A stretch of 64,000 nt of DNA from contig CAJNOP010000084.1 in assembly GCA_905250075.1 (NCBI GenBank), positions 454,069 to 518,068 on the forward strand. The letters run 5' to 3'. The position numbers and the translations under genes were made by a program. The notes below the pieces were generated by a model, which was not told where the DNA came from, searched no databases, and worked only from the letters and a program-made list of their open reading frames with translations. Source of the stretch: Rotaria sp. Silwood1 (taxonomy: Eukaryota; Rotifera; Eurotatoria; Philodinida; Philodinidae). Positions 24,291-37,861 of this stretch are shown here, piece by piece; positions within the stretch are counted from its first letter, which is position 1; each line of letters opens with the position of its first letter.

Positions 24291-25340
24291 TATGTATTCA
24301 TGTCTTGTGAAAGATATCATTTTGTATTCCTTAAAAATATGAACACGACATATTCATTATAATCATAATTCGTTTTCTTATTTATTTATGAAATTCTAGG
24401 TTTTTTGAAGAAAATCTTCACAAATCACTGAAATTCTTTTTTTTTTCTATTTTTTAGATTTGCACGTTTGAACTGTCAAGCGTCAATATTATTCTATATT
24501 TAATAATAACTTATCTTTCGTGTCTTTTTTGCAATAACAATCACAGGGAGTTTAAATATGAGGAAATCTAATAGAAGATCGCTTTTTAACAATTTGATAA
24601 TCCTCCTTCAATACATTTTCTTGATCGAATTTTATGCTCAATTAATGCAATGCAAAGCACAGCTTTTATGTAGTCCTACGCGTATTCTTTTTTACTTACT
24701 TAACGTTTTACGTACGCATCAAAACTTACCATTTATTAAGCGAGGATCTTGAGAACTGAAACCCAAAGTATCGAGATCGAACCAATACCTTTTGTTTGGT
24801 TATCGTTATGAACACGTTTCATTATTTTATGAACAGCTCCCGAAAATGACAAATATGAGACAATTTTGCCTTTTTTTTGAGATAATTAAAATCGAAAATA
24901 TCAACGAAAGTTAGGCGCCACTCTTTTTTCTTATGTACCAATCAAGTATGAATACAACTGATTATAGCATAAATAGCTTCACGAGAAGGGCTACTCGACA
25001 TTGATGCGGCAATCAAGTATTCGTTTTTTTTTTTCGAAAACTCAGGATTTGTGCTTTCCACCACATTTCGTATTCTAGTTAGAATAGCTAAGCAAAAACA
25101 GTAAACTCTCATGCATCAAAACAAGAAATTCTAATCGAATATCAAGAAAGGCTTCAACATAGTAAATATACGAGAAATTTTTCATATGTTTTAAATGTTT
25201 GTTTTGTTTTTGAATTTCGTCTTATGAGAGCAATTTTGTATGAAGTATAATAGTACAGGCTAATAGAAAGATGTTTCGTCCAACATATCTATATAGACTA
25301 GTAGTTTATTCTTATTAATTGTAGATTTATTAGAATCACG
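24291..25340. other. Intergenic, AT-rich
   Basis: No supported gene. Probably includes the promoter of the SLC43-like gene, but no clear element is seen. Confidence 0.4.
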
Positions 25341-28304
25341 ATGTCTTTTACAAAAATATATCGTGAATATGGCAATTGGGTCGGTCTTTTATTTCTAATA
25401 ATCGAATCGATTTTACTTGGAGGAAACATTTTTGGCTTTTCGGCTCTCTTTGATATATTGCCAAAATATGGTATCTATTCAAATTTGTGTGTTAATAAAA
25501 GTGAGACAAACACTTCGAATATAATGAATGAAACAATTATTCTCCATTGTGACCCGCGAACAGAGCAGTATAAGGTATGTATAAACAGAAAACAATGATT
25601 AGTAAATCATTTTCGAATATAATTTTCTAGCTTGCTCTAACTGTTGGTATTTGGTTTTATAATCTAATGCCATTCTTTATTGGACTTTTGATCAATTATT
25701 TCGGAAGTCGTTTTGTTAAACTTGTCGCCGCGTAAGTTGGTTCGATCTTTAAAAACATGAGACCAAATTTTTTTTTGTAGACTTTTTCATATAGCTGGAT
25801 GGCTTACTTTAGCTTTTGTGGAACCAGGTATAAAATCTATGCTAATATTCGATCACTAAATAAATTGTTATATTTGATTATTTAGGTAAAGATTATCTTA
25901 TATTCCTTCATACTATTTTTACGTCGATTTCGTCGGCCATCATTCTAATAACTGGCTTTGCCTATTGTCGTTATTTTGGTGATGGTGTTCGTGCTGTTAT
26001 TTCTTCAATAGTTTCTGGTGCATCGATCTCGTCGACAATGTGGTTTTCAATTTTTCAAGTAAATCATTGAGAAATGCACAAATATTGTTATCGATACTTT
26101 TCATAGGTATTGATCACCGATGAGAGAATCAATCTAAAAGTACTTTCAATTATATGGACAACTTTTGTTCTGATAATGATCATTACTGCTTGTTTCTTCA
26201 TGGATTGGGAATTTCGATTCTTGAACTTACCATATAAATTTGTCACCAGTTCCAACACAAGCGAAACACCGACAAGATCTGTTGGTAAATAAATTATCAT
26301 CAGAGAATCAATAGAATATGAGAAAGTTATTGCATACTTGTTCTAGATAATAGAGAAGAATCGAATATGAACAAAATGACTTGGTATGAACGCATACTGA
26401 AGCGTGTTGGTGTATGGGAGCATTTATTGAGTCCAGTTTACATATTAGTGGTACTCTACTTGAGTTTTCTTCTTTTACCAGCAGTATTTCAACCTGTCAC
26501 TTGGTTTCCATGGGTAATGTATATCACGAATGATAATGAAGATCTTTGTAAGTTTCGATTACACGCTGAACCGAATGCACATTAACTGTTTACTTAGCCA
26601 ACAAATATACATTAATATTCAATTTGTGTGCTACTACTGCTCTGGTTATTTGTCCATGTAGTGGTTTTTTGCTTGATTTCGGAACAAAAAATAGTAAGAC
26701 AAAAAAAAATCTTCATTATAGTGAATAATAATGAATATTTTTTCTTTCAACGAAGATTCTAGACGACGAATCCTCAATATTGCATTAATGCAAACAATCA
26801 CATGGTTTATGGCTGTAGCAGTATGCATCGTTCGAATGTTCAATACGGAGGGTTGTATAATAGCTGCGATAGTTCTCAATTGCATTCAACGTGCACTTAT
26901 TGCTAGTGGTTGTCAAGCTGTTGTTGCATCTTTGTATGTATCAAAAAAACCTTAAACAACAGTTAGATATTCATGCAAAAATATGCATAAAAATTAGAGA
27001 GAAATCGATTTTCACACTTAAAGTCATAATAGTCAATTAAAGTTCAGTTTTGCTTTAAAATCGATGAAAATTTCTTACATGATTTGTATAGCTTAATACT
27101 GATTATAAGTAGATGAAGTTGATATTGAATATTGTCTGAAGACTACAGAATCAGATTTCAATGTCTTTGCAAACTGTCATGTAAATCGAATTTAATCCAA
27201 TATATCATTTAGCTTTCATTTGTGAATGTGTTTTATTTAGTGTTCATGACAATTTATACTTCAAGAAAAAATTTCAAAACTCCCTTGACTTTTCGATCTA
27301 GTCTCTTATAAAATGAAGCATCAATTTTCTGCCCACGTTCAATTATTCATTTTGGTTTTGGCATACATTAGAGAAATCGGTTGAAATCCAATAGTCGATT
27401 ATAAGCGAATTAAGTCGTAAATAATCCTTTCTCATCTTACTGTTGTTATTTCAATGGATTAATAAATACTTTGCTTAATAGGATTTGATTTTAATCGATT
27501 TCTAATATAAGTGTTCCGTATAAATTTGAAACAATTTATATATGAAAGATTCTGGAGAAATTAGAATTTTCTGTTTAAATTCGAAGAAAAACGCTTAGCT
27601 TCGATGAAAATGACTAAAATTGATTAACAGATAACAATAGGTTCAAAACGATTTAATAGATAGTAATGGATTAAAATAAATAATTCGAGAAATAATAGAT
27701 TAAAACTAATTAAAATAATTTAAGATTGCAAAAGGGACGAACCAAGATTATAATGAAATTTAAAAATTTAATTGACTTGAATCATTTCTTTGTGATTAAA
27801 AATCGACTCAAATCGGATTTTTCTTCCGATTTCATTTACATGAGCTAGCACGATTATCGAATCAATTTATCCAATGATGTTTTATTGATCAATAAAGATC
27901 AAATAGTTCGTATAGAATCGTTCTTTTTTCATTATAGTTTTCCAACCGAATATATTGGCACTTTAAGTGGTGTTTTGTGGACAACGGCTGCCATATTTTC
28001 TTCCATACAATATGGTCTTTTACCACTTACTACAGATGTGGGTAAAAGTTGGCGAGTAAGTGTATTATAAGAACGATTCGATTAAACTTAACAAGAAATC
28101 ATTTAGGCATGGGCAATTATTTTGGCTCTTATCGTAGTTATGGCTTGTCATTGGATACACATGTGGTATAAGTTTTTCACATCACGTTCGAATGTTGTGG
28201 AGCCTAACAATGAGATACCATTGCAGGAACGTCAAGCCAATGGCAATGCTCAACACTTGGCCGATGACAATGAGAAAACGGAAGAGGATTCAACTAGATT
28301 TTGA
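25341..28304 (+). CDS. SLC43-like major facilitator transporter, 507 aa
   Basis: Ten exons with GT-AG introns and consistent phases: 25341-25574, 25631-25731, 25781-25827, 25886-26058, 26107-26284, 26347-26547, 26598-26693, 26756-26933, 27938-28055, 28107-28304. They total 1,524 bp. About 12 hydrophobic segments are visible, starting WVGLLFLIIESILLGGNIFG. An extracellular Cys/Asn-rich loop follows (LCVNKSETNTSN), then a loop after the sixth segment. Late motifs such as FFPTEYIGTLSGVLWTTAA match the FPxxhFGtLtG pattern of SLC43 (LAT3/LAT4/EEG1) transporters. These move large neutral amino acids or purine bases across the plasma membrane; the substrate here cannot be read off. The tail is hydrophilic and acidic. 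Intron 8 (1,004 bp) is about ten times longer than the others. The gene appears intact. Confidence 0.85.
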
Positions 28305-31202
28305 AACGAACATTAACTTTTTTCTCTTTCTATTCTAGTCTCAGTTATAAAAGGTGTTGCAGAAGTCCTTTAATAATTTTAATTTTCATATAGAATCACG
28401 ATTGAACGTTACAGAGATAACATCGTTTTCTGTTTTTAGGAAATAACAATGTTTTTGCTATTTAAATATATAAAAGAACTTAACCGAAGTATGCTTTTGA
28501 AATCTAACAAAATCGTAGAATGAAACCGTGCCCATAGCGAGCGTGAATTAAAATAATCGATTTTAAATATATTCACAGCTTTAGTATTGAGATATGACAA
28601 TATGAGAACGGTTCGAATCCAATGTTTTTACAGAATAATTCGATTTTTTGAAGGTATGAATTTTCAAAAACTTGCAGAAATTCATCGAACACATTAGCAA
28701 AAGACAAGATTCAACTTTTTCTAAAATTGCACGTAAAATATTGAAGACTATGTGAATTGATAGACTACATTGTGATTTATGAGGCTATTCATATATCCCG
28801 ACATAATGAAGACAAGAAAAAATAAATCTAAATAATTATTATGAATAAGATTTTGAGACGTTGCAACGAGACCACTAATAATATAGTTTAACGAACATTA
28901 AAAAATCCAGTAAAACTAATGATCAATATGTAAGCAATTCCATTAAGCTATGTCTTTCTAATTAGTACTTACAAATCACAATTAAGTGAGTATTCCAAGT
29001 AAAATTCTCTCTTATATTCTTTCGTGACTATTGTTTGAGAACACATTATTCTATTAAATAAAAAATCCTTATAGTAAACATCAGGGAACATCTTCATTTA
29101 ACGAGAAAAATTTTTGAGACGCACACTCAGCTACAAGAGCTTATGAAATTTTTGCTTCGAAGTAATTATTTGAAGTTTTGAATTCTTTCCAATTTAGTTA
29201 ATTTACTGAACTCCGTAGTCAGTAGGAGTTTTACCTTTTACTTTTGTGTCACTATAACAGTAAAATTAACCCCTTGATTGCTTTTCTATATACATTCTCA
29301 TCACTACAGTAATGATATCAGAATCCTTTTTAGTTCTTGTTTCTGCTGAATAAAAAACTTCGTAGGATTAAAAAATTCTATTTATGATCTTTCCACATTG
29401 ATTGATTGTTCCGTAGTGGCGGTCATTATTAATTAAATTTATGCTTTGTCTGTTTCGAACACTACATTTGCTCTGTTATCTGGTATGTCTTGGTAAAATA
29501 CATGCTAAAAGTAGAAAAAAGATACAAATATATCTATGACGAACTACATTTTTCAATAATTATTCAATTTTATTATGATAAAATACCTTAGCAAAAACCT
29601 AGAGCGATAGAATACATTAAGAAGTACACTATGATGATTTTGACATGATTCAATAGTCTAATGCATTCACTCTTGCAGAAATAATCTTCGACATTAGCAG
29701 TATTTGATTTAAGAAAACGAAATGTTTTTATAGCGAAGTTTTTGAAAAAACATAGACCAGACAGTAAAGAAAAATATATGTCCACCAGACTAGACTGCGT
29801 CAGATTGGTTGTTAACCGTTACCGGCTAAAACCCTGATTTCAATATCTCGTGAACAATTTTTCATGCATGATCAGATAAATCATTTACTGTACTTGCACA
29901 AACTCCGTCGATAGTCGCTCCAGTATCTGTTATATTCTCAAGAGTTTTCATTTAGATTTCTATCTTTTCAAGTGATAATTTTTAACTATCCATCAATTAT
30001 GCATAGTGGACATTTTTCATTGTATCAAACATAGAGTCCATGAGGTGTTTTTCTTATTGCTTCGCCGGTTCAACATATTTGAAATCATATAGCAGAAAGA
30101 AACTGTGTTCAAACATGAATTTAGTAGCGCCATTCAGTAAGTATGAATCTCTGTATGGATGCGATCATTGTCAAATACTGGTATTACAACATGATACATT
30201 CATGGTTTGGCGAAGTTTTCCCATTAATCTTTATCATGATGGGAGTTTGCTGTGTATTACTCGTCCCGAAATTTTATCCTAAGTAAAGTTCCTGCATAAA
30301 CACACAACAAGATGTCAATCCTGTCAGAAAACAATATTGCAAAGCTCAGAGACTTTATACGGTTTAATTTCCTCTGTACGTTTTTTACGTAGTGGATATG
30401 AAGCAATTTCGTTATATGCATGAGAGAAAATATGTCTTATCTACCATCTGTTCTTGTGCCTTGTAAAACGTCTCCTAAAACGTTTATTTCTGTCCTTATA
30501 ATAAAGGCTTTGAATAAGGAAGAATACATTGATCATTATCGAGCAATACTTCTCCTCTCATGAGTTTTCATTATTTCAAATTCAATAATATAATCGGCGA
30601 AATACAATGAGGAATTCGATCTTTTCAACAGCAATTACAAACTACCAGCGAAAGAGATTGATCAGCATTTTTTAATATTTATTACAAGACTATATTCGAT
30701 TTATGATGACGCACAATCCTTGTGAAGTAAAAGTAGAACAATGAAAAAGAAAGAATCGTCGATTCGTTATCTACTATTTGTCCTTGTTTTTCTTTTGGTG
30801 GCTTGCGTCCTTGATACAATAACTTAAAGCTATTATGTGTTGCATCTAGTGCAAATATTTGCTTCTTTTTCGAAGATATGGTGCAGCCACAATAAGACTA
30901 TAGGGGCAAATCAGTCACAGAAAGATACAAGAAAAGTATAGGTATTCGACGACTGATTATCAAACTTCCAGTCATTTCTGTTTGAATCAATAAGACACAT
31001 CTATTATTCAATTGAAAGGATAAGTTTTGAAAGACAATTACATATATAACTATTGAGAGATTTTAAAATGATTTTTGAAGATGTACAGAACGATGAATGA
31101 TTATAAGAAATTTTTACTTAAAATGTTCGTTTTATTTTAGAAATAAAACTTCGAATAGCTTAATTGAGATACGTTAAAAATTATCCAAGTTAAGAAGTAT
31201 AA
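28305..31202. other. 2.9-kb intergenic stretch, no gene recognised
   Basis: AT-rich. A frame at 30,040-30,282 (MRCFSYCFAG...) looks slightly coding-like (NLVAPFSKYESLYGCDHC) but has no homologue I recognise and no splice partners. Otherwise nothing. Confidence 0.4.
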
Positions 31203-32306
31203 ATGACTGCTGTTAACACGAATGATCCACTAGGACATGGTCTAATCGAACAGCGTCTTGCTCAAATTCCACCACTTCTTCTTGGTATGTTGGAAGAAAT
31301 ACTTCCGGCACTTTCTTCTTCAACACTAGATGCTCAATCATTCATTGTAACTGGCATTGGTAGTTCAGAAGCACATGCCCGTTATCTAACTCTTCTCATT
31401 AATCTTTATACCGATCGTCAAGCATTATTTATCGGTTTTACAGGATTCCAACGATTCACGACAAGATTTCGTTCGAATCAAATTCTAATCTTATTTAGTC
31501 AAGGCTTATCACCCAATGCTCAAATGATAATCAAATATGGTCAACAATATTTCCCACATATTCTTCTATTCACTTCAATGGACGACGAGCAGATGAGAAG
31601 AAAATGTCCATGGATTGAGAAAGAGAAAATCGAAAGTATTCAGTTTCCACTCAATAATGAATACACGACTTTGATTCGTGTTATTGGTCCGATATGTGGT
31701 TTTCTTGCTGCTATTCTCTTCATTCAACGTTTCACAAACAAGCATCTTATCGAAAAAGATAATTTGCAAACAACTCTTATCCGAAACACATCATCATCAT
31801 TATCATTGATATCCGGCTATTCGAATCTTCGACAAGCCATGATCGAAGATGACAATCAACAATTTTCACGAGGTCCTTTTCATTTGATTCTATCGTCGCC
31901 TTTAATCGATGTATGTCAAAATCTTCTCTATAAATTTGTCGAAGGTCTCTACTGGTCATCACCAACTGTCTGCGATTATCTTCAGTTTGCACATGGTCCT
32001 TTTCAACAATTGCGATCATTGACTGATCGCTCAACAGCCATTATTTGCATTGTCGATTCGTCGAGTCCACTTAATGTTGAACTCGAACATCGTTTGCGAC
32101 AAATGATTGATGAATGTAATAAACAACAACAATTAGTTCATATTTATACATTGTATTTGTCATCATCATCGATTATCTATTCAATATTCGAGCTTGAAAT
32201 GAAATTCAATCAATTGATTTTCGAGATAATGTGCAAACGTCAAACTCAACAAATTGATTGGCCAGGCAAAGGACAAGATCAACCTTTGTATGCTTTTTCG
32301 GATTAA
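31203..32306 (+). CDS. SIS-domain (sugar isomerase fold) protein, 367 aa, intronless
   Basis: One uninterrupted frame from ATG to TAA, with AATAAA overlapping the stop. The N-terminal half carries an SIS-type nucleotide/sugar-phosphate fold: SFIVTGIGSSEAHARYL (residues about 46-62), ILILFSQGLSPNAQMII and HILLFTS. The C-terminal half has FHLILSS, then LLYKFVEGLYWSS and DYLQFAHGPFQQL, matching the K..E.....D..E/F.HGP signature of tandem-SIS proteins such as glucosamine-6-phosphate synthase isomerase domains and fructosamine deglycases. The likely role is binding or isomerising a phosphosugar; the exact reaction is unknown. Every other well-modelled gene here except the 62.4-kb secreted-protein gene has introns, so the lack of any in 1.1 kb suggests acquisition from bacteria (inference). 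Confidence 0.75.
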   Translation: MTAVNTNDPLGHGLIEQRLAQIPPLLLGMLEEILPALSSSTLDAQSFIVTGIGSSEAHARYLTLLINLYTDRQALFIGFTGFQRFTTRFRSNQILILFSQGLSPNAQMIIKYGQQYFPHILLFTSMDDEQMRRKCPWIEKEKIESIQFPLNNEYTTLIRVIGPICGFLAAILFIQRFTNKHLIEKDNLQTTLIRNTSSSLSLISGYSNLRQAMIEDDNQQFSRGPFHLILSSPLIDVCQNLLYKFVEGLYWSSPTVCDYLQFAHGPFQQLRSLTDRSTAIICIVDSSSPLNVELEHRLRQMIDECNKQQQLVHIYTLYLSSSSIIYSIFELEMKFNQLIFEIMCKRQTQQIDWPGKGQDQPLYAFSD

Positions 32307-33100
32307 TAAAGTTCTGTCAATTTTTATATTTCATTTCTCGTAATTTTATTTGCTTTCTTTATCAAATATCGTCATTGTTACATTTATTGATGTTTAAAAG
32401 GTAGAATTAGCTGTTATTCTATTTCATTTTGACTTTTTGTTAGATAGTAATAGTGTCTACACTGGTATCATGACTCAAATGAAAAAGCTGTTAGCATAAT
32501 TCCTGTGGAATTAAAATGTGAAATACGATGTAGTTGTTTTTGCTAGTCAGGGTGTGGGTGTGGATTTTGATAAAAAGTAAACTAACAACACCCGTAACCT
32601 ACACCTACAGCGATAAGCACAAGTACACCCCTGTCAGAGTTATATTCAAAGAAGGAATAACGCTTGGCTAAATCGTTTCAAAAAAGAGCCAATGAATACA
32701 GCGGATTCCGGCAACCTGTTTTCTTTTCTACCTGTTACAAACCCACTTATTAAGGAAGTGTCTGGAAGAATCAGTTCTGCATATAAATTAGGACTTATTC
32801 ACTAAAGTACAGTGATAATCCACGAAAATCTATGCAATCAATCGAATAATGAGCGATAAATTATTCATTCTATGTGTAGTATGCTGCTATATGAAGTTAC
32901 TTGGGCGCTTTAGCACTTCCACCAGGAGCAAGTGGGAATGTTTCGCAAAAAAAATCATTTTTCGAGCTACTTAATGGAGGTAGCAGACTATGGATCATTC
33001 ATTCTTTAGATAAATCTGTTTTGGTGTTGGTCTCAGTTAAATACAATGCTTAGTATACTAATTTGATCATTATTCTGCAACAGCCCGAAATTCATTTTGC
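32307..33100. other. Intergenic with G/T-C/A repeat copy g
   Basis: Contains GGTGTGGGTGTGGATTTTG at 32,551 and AACACCCGTAACCTACACC near 32,590. Nothing else recognised. Confidence 0.45.
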
Positions 33101-33890
33101 ATATGGCTTTCATTCATCAATATTCTTTGACGAAAGGTACAAGTAACACAACGGGTCACGAAAGTCCAGCGATTATTTAACTAGAACAATAAAGTGGTCG
33201 AAGTTATAATTTCAATGCAGCACTACAATTCTATTTCGCTTATCAATCTGCACCAAGATTTGTGCTGAATATAATCTCAACAAGTTTTATGAAAGTTCCC
33301 AAGTTGGCTCTCAGTTTCGCTCATGATCGTCCTCATCTTTATAAGATTCGGTATCAAGATCAATTACAAACTGGCGATCAATCGGGTACTAAAATTTTAC
33401 GAGTGATGATCGGCGAATAGATTCTCTTGTCGAACAAACTTCTTCCGAATAACGACCAAAGGCTTAAGTATCGACTTGTTTTTTGGAGAACGAATAATGA
33501 AGATGGATTAACGTGGTGGCATCTCGGTATTCTCAGGAACAACATCATGCATACAACATTATTGTTCGAATACAGAAGCTGCATATCTACCTACTGGTGT
33601 GCATACCATCAGTATCGCAGTTCAAACACAAAAATGGATACAGATAGAAGGGTTTGAGCTGTTAGTCGAAGTAATTGATTTTCTAGAAGGAACAAAAACT
33701 AATCTACCTTTCTTGGCACTCACGGACCGACAATAAACTGAATAAGAAATATATTGTTGTATTTAATACTTCATCGCTCAGCTCATGACCGAAATGCTTT
33801 TAACTATCCATTGATTACTAAATGGAATTTAAAAACTGATATGCCTGCATTGCGAAGTCAAAGCTTTAGAAGTTATCACTCAGTCAGAAA
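33101..33890 (+). pseudogene. Decayed gene of unknown family
   Basis: Several coding-like islands lie on the plus strand, interrupted by stops and frame changes. 33,205-33,420: NFNAALQFYFAYQSAPRFVL, KVPKLALSFAHDRPHLYKIR, GTKILRVMIGE. 33,455-33,540: LKYRLVFWRTNNEDGLTWWH. 33,575-33,735: AAYLPTGVHTISIAVQTQKW and EGFELLVEVIDFLEG. 33,775-33,880: HRSAHDRNAFNYPLITKWNL. The composition is far from random AT-rich sequence. I do not recognise the family. The islands could instead be exons of a live gene, but no consistent splice model was found. Confidence 0.4.
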
Positions 33891-36800
33891 TAAGAATACA
33901 ATACTAAGAAAAATTTTCAATTAAAATAATGAGAGACTGTGCTGCTATCACCTACTTAAAATAGCGAGTGGTAATAGAAAGTGAGCCTGTTACTTGTCAT
34001 AAATTGGTCTGTATGCTATGCATAGGCGCACTAATTTTCATCTTTGAACTACATTCACACCCCACAATAATTTAACAAATGTATTAAAAAAATGAATCAA
34101 CATTGAATACATCTCACATTAATTGTATTTCATAAAACGATCTTTCGATTGAAATTCTAGACGACTATGAAAAATTTTCGAAAGAATAATAAACAATCGT
34201 TCTATTTTCATTCAGTTTTCACTGATGTTTTAATGTTCAATTTGGAACTTGAAATAATTCTTACATGCATGTTCTTAATTATAATAGCAAAATAAGACGT
34301 TATGCCTTATCTTTCATTAATAATATAGAACGAATAGTATTTTCTTCAGAGATTGGATCGTTTCAATCACAAAAGAACGCCAACTGATCCATATCGTGTT
34401 TGTTTTCTACAAATCATATTAATTTATGAATTAGTATCAGGCTTTTGTTTTGTTGCTCATATAAATCCCAGATATCCGTCTCATCGAGCATTGAAATAAA
34501 CCAATCAAATCTATTATCGCATTAAAATCTAGAATAATATTTCCAGCAGTTTAATATTCAATAAGATCATCGGTATAATTTCATGTAAGATTTTGTTTTA
34601 TAATAAAAATTTCATCAAACAAGACAAATTGCTAAAAGAGAATATGAAAATCGATTTAAGAAGATATCGCGAATAAGAACATTCCTAAATCTAGAATTTT
34701 TCTTCAATTATATTGTGTGTTCTTTACCAAAATCTAGAATTTTTGCTTTTGTCAACAACTACTTATGTCATACATTTGTTCGCATTACTACTGATAGCAC
34801 TCAAATTAACTAAGAAAAAAACAGTTTCAGAATATCGTTTACTAAGAAAAAAAATGTTTTCAGCATCATCTATAATAAAAATTAATCTCACGGCTGGAGC
34901 CGATTTGGGTTCTGTGGCTATTACAAATGGATTAGATGCATCAAAATTGTTAGAGCGCATCGTAAATGACTCAATTCTATCAGTTTCAACAGTCTTAAAA
35001 AAAAAATACTCACTCATTTCGATGTATATACCATGATGCAACACTTTCAAAAAACACCGGCAATGGTTTCTCGGTAATTATTACATGAGTATATAGAGAA
35101 GTATCACTACGATATTCTCGCTTGTTCTAATTTCCTGCTTATTTTTTTAGTACTTCCTACATAAAAGAGAATTCTATGATGCTTAAAAATTCGAAACAAA
35201 AATTAATCAAATGTGAAACCATAGAATTTTCTTGGTTTTAATCAATCATGTAGGAGATACTGCATGATTAATTAATTCTTTACTTCTATTTATTCAAACC
35301 GATTATATTTTCTTTGTTAACAATGTTTATGCTTTCGTTAATTTAATAGCACTAGTATGACTGTTTTTTGCATACAATCTAATCAGCAAGATTTACTTAT
35401 CTATTTCTCTAGGTTATGTTTCTTTTTCTTATTAACATTTTCTCTTCCTTCACATTGATGACATCAAAAAGTTGATAAAAAAAAAAATTTCACAATTCTA
35501 CAGATTTTTATTTGATATAATAACTTTCTCTTTTTATATTTAACCTAACATATCCTAATAACAACGGCAAAGACATGATCAATGTTATATTATTTATTCT
35601 GACTATTCGTATTCTATCATTAGTTGTTGATTAAAATCAAAATATATGTAATCAATTTATGATCAGATATATTATTAATTGAATAAATTTACGTTTTATT
35701 TTTCGAAATTTACTCTAGTTGAAACGAATGTTTTCAAAGAAAATCATCTCTTAATAAATAAATATTATAAGATTATGGAAGAATATCGTTTACATCTGAT
35801 TTTTTTAGTGTTGTTTCAACAGTTTTCATCGTCTTATTTTCATGATTTATTTTTCTTCTCATGTCACTTCATTGAGTTATCATATTGAAAACTAAAAATA
35901 AGCTATGTGATTGTTCTCTCAACATTATACATCTTTTAATAACTCATCGAAAAACTTTTCATCAGTTATTTATATACTTAAGATTGATCTAAATGAAATA
36001 CTTATCAATCACAATGACCATTTTTAGCTTAGAAATTTTTCTGTATTCCAACAATTTACTTGACGGTTGGTGTAAATGTCTATCTTTACCTCATATCCAC
36101 ATCCTTCAAGAGAATTAACTTAAAAAAATGCTAGTCGTCAAATAAATAAATGAAAAAACGCGTATTAAAGAACTATTTTAGATGTGATACGGATCATTTT
36201 CGGGAATTGTTTTCTCTAGATCAAGACCAAATCAAATATAATCCTACATATCTTCACTCATAAATCATACAGGAAAAAAAGCCTGAACTTGTTGGATGAT
36301 TAACATTCGTTCTTAATAATGATCAATTCTTTTCTCTAATATATATTCAGTTATAACAAACAATGAACAGCAATTTTCATGCATTAGCCAGAAATAATGC
36401 AAAAGAAAAAAGTACATGTGTTTTCATGTAACAGAGATTACCATAGTATAAAATGTATTCAAAATGGAAGATTTTTATTAGTGCAGGTTTCATTATAAAT
36501 CTTTTTTGATGTTAAAGATGAAATTAATACAAAATTTTTCTATCTATTATGAATATTTTTTTTAATTTATTTCTTTTAAACAATCAGATATGCAGATATT
36601 AGATATTTTATAAGACTTTTTAATCCATTTTTTTGATGATTAGATGTGGTCAATTGTTGTGATTGTTCACTTGAAAATATATTCTTACATATCTTTTTTT
36701 TCTTTTCCGCTCACTCGACTTTCTTTGGTGTTCACATACATAATAAATATATATTCGGCATCGTCTACTTTTATATATGTTGATCTTCATTTGTAATTAG

Positions 36801-37861
36801 TTAACTATGCAATCAATTTTTCAGTCATTTGCACTTGTGAAATGACGGTATATACGTCTGTATGTGATTACTTCCGGTCATTCGTATTTCTGTGACTCTC
36901 TCTCTCTCGAGATTTCAACACTTCACTTAATCTCCACATGACATGCATACATGCAATTATCGTTTGAGAGAAGCATAAGAAACAAAAAAAAAAAAAAGAA
37001 GAAGAAGAACGTTAATCTTGATTAGTGAACAGTTCTGACAATAATTTACATCTACTTCTATTCGATTGTCATTATTCTCTAATAAATATATATTTACAAC
37101 CCTAGAGCAATTCATATATAAGTCTCATATCTCATAACAAAGAAAATATTCTTTTTTTCACATGTTTTCCCATACTTATAAAGATATAGACAATCAGTTC
37201 CCTACATCTTGAAACAACAATGAAACAAAAAAAAACTAACATATTAATCAGCATCTTAGTGTTATCTTTTCTATAATAAATTGTATATATTGGTCTATTA
37301 GCGAATGATTGTGAATTTCGAACTAACAAAAAAAAAAAAATCAATGTAAGTTCATCAAAATGAAATTCATCTTTGAACTTGTTGACTTTGGAAATTAGTC
37401 TATAGAAACATATGTATGTTTTTTTTTTTGTATTGACATGTCTAATTATTTGTCCTATTTCCTATAGTAGTTGCGGTTTATTTCATCTTTTTCAAATATG
37501 AACAGAACTATAACATCAAATGACATAATTTGAATTAAATCAAGAAAAACAATGCTTAACATTGTCTATCAAAAAACAAAACAAGAAAATCATTAAAAAT
37601 GAATTTGATGAGTTCAATCATTAAAAAAAGTTTCTTCCTTCCTGCTTTCCTTCCTTTGAGAACAACAAGAAATTTGATCGTGATTGAAATCATCTGTCTG
37701 GTTCATCATGTTAGACAAACTTCCGGAATTAAATCTGTTTTTCTTTTTTTTTTTTTCATTATAATCGAAAACACAAATTTATTTATACATAATATATATA
37801 TACAAAAACAACACTGTTCATTGTGCGTTATATATAAACGAACAAGCAAAAAAAAACACGT
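33891..37861. other. 4-kb AT-rich gene-free stretch
   Basis: Long A and T runs and short chance frames. 34,713-35,050 is open on both strands (plus strand has LTAGADLGSVAITNGLDASK), but no family is recognised. A dispersed repeat copy lies at 36,134-36,230. Poly-A/AAG microsatellite at about 36,985-37,010. Confidence 0.4.
36134..36230 (+). repeat. Dispersed motif with TTTTAGATGTGATACG core, copy 1
   Basis: GTCGTCAAATAAATAAATG, then GTATTAAAGAACTATTTTAG, ATGTGATACGGATC and TTGTTTTCTCTAGATCAAGA. It aligns with copies at 52,514 and 61,471. Confidence 0.6.

Noticed and set aside
30040..30282. 80-codon frame with a Cys-rich segment
   Set aside because: No homology recognised and no splice model; kept only as a remark.
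34713..35050. Frames open on both strands (107 and 95 codons)
   Set aside because: Slightly coding-like in the middle, but no family, start context or exon partners could be supported on either strand.
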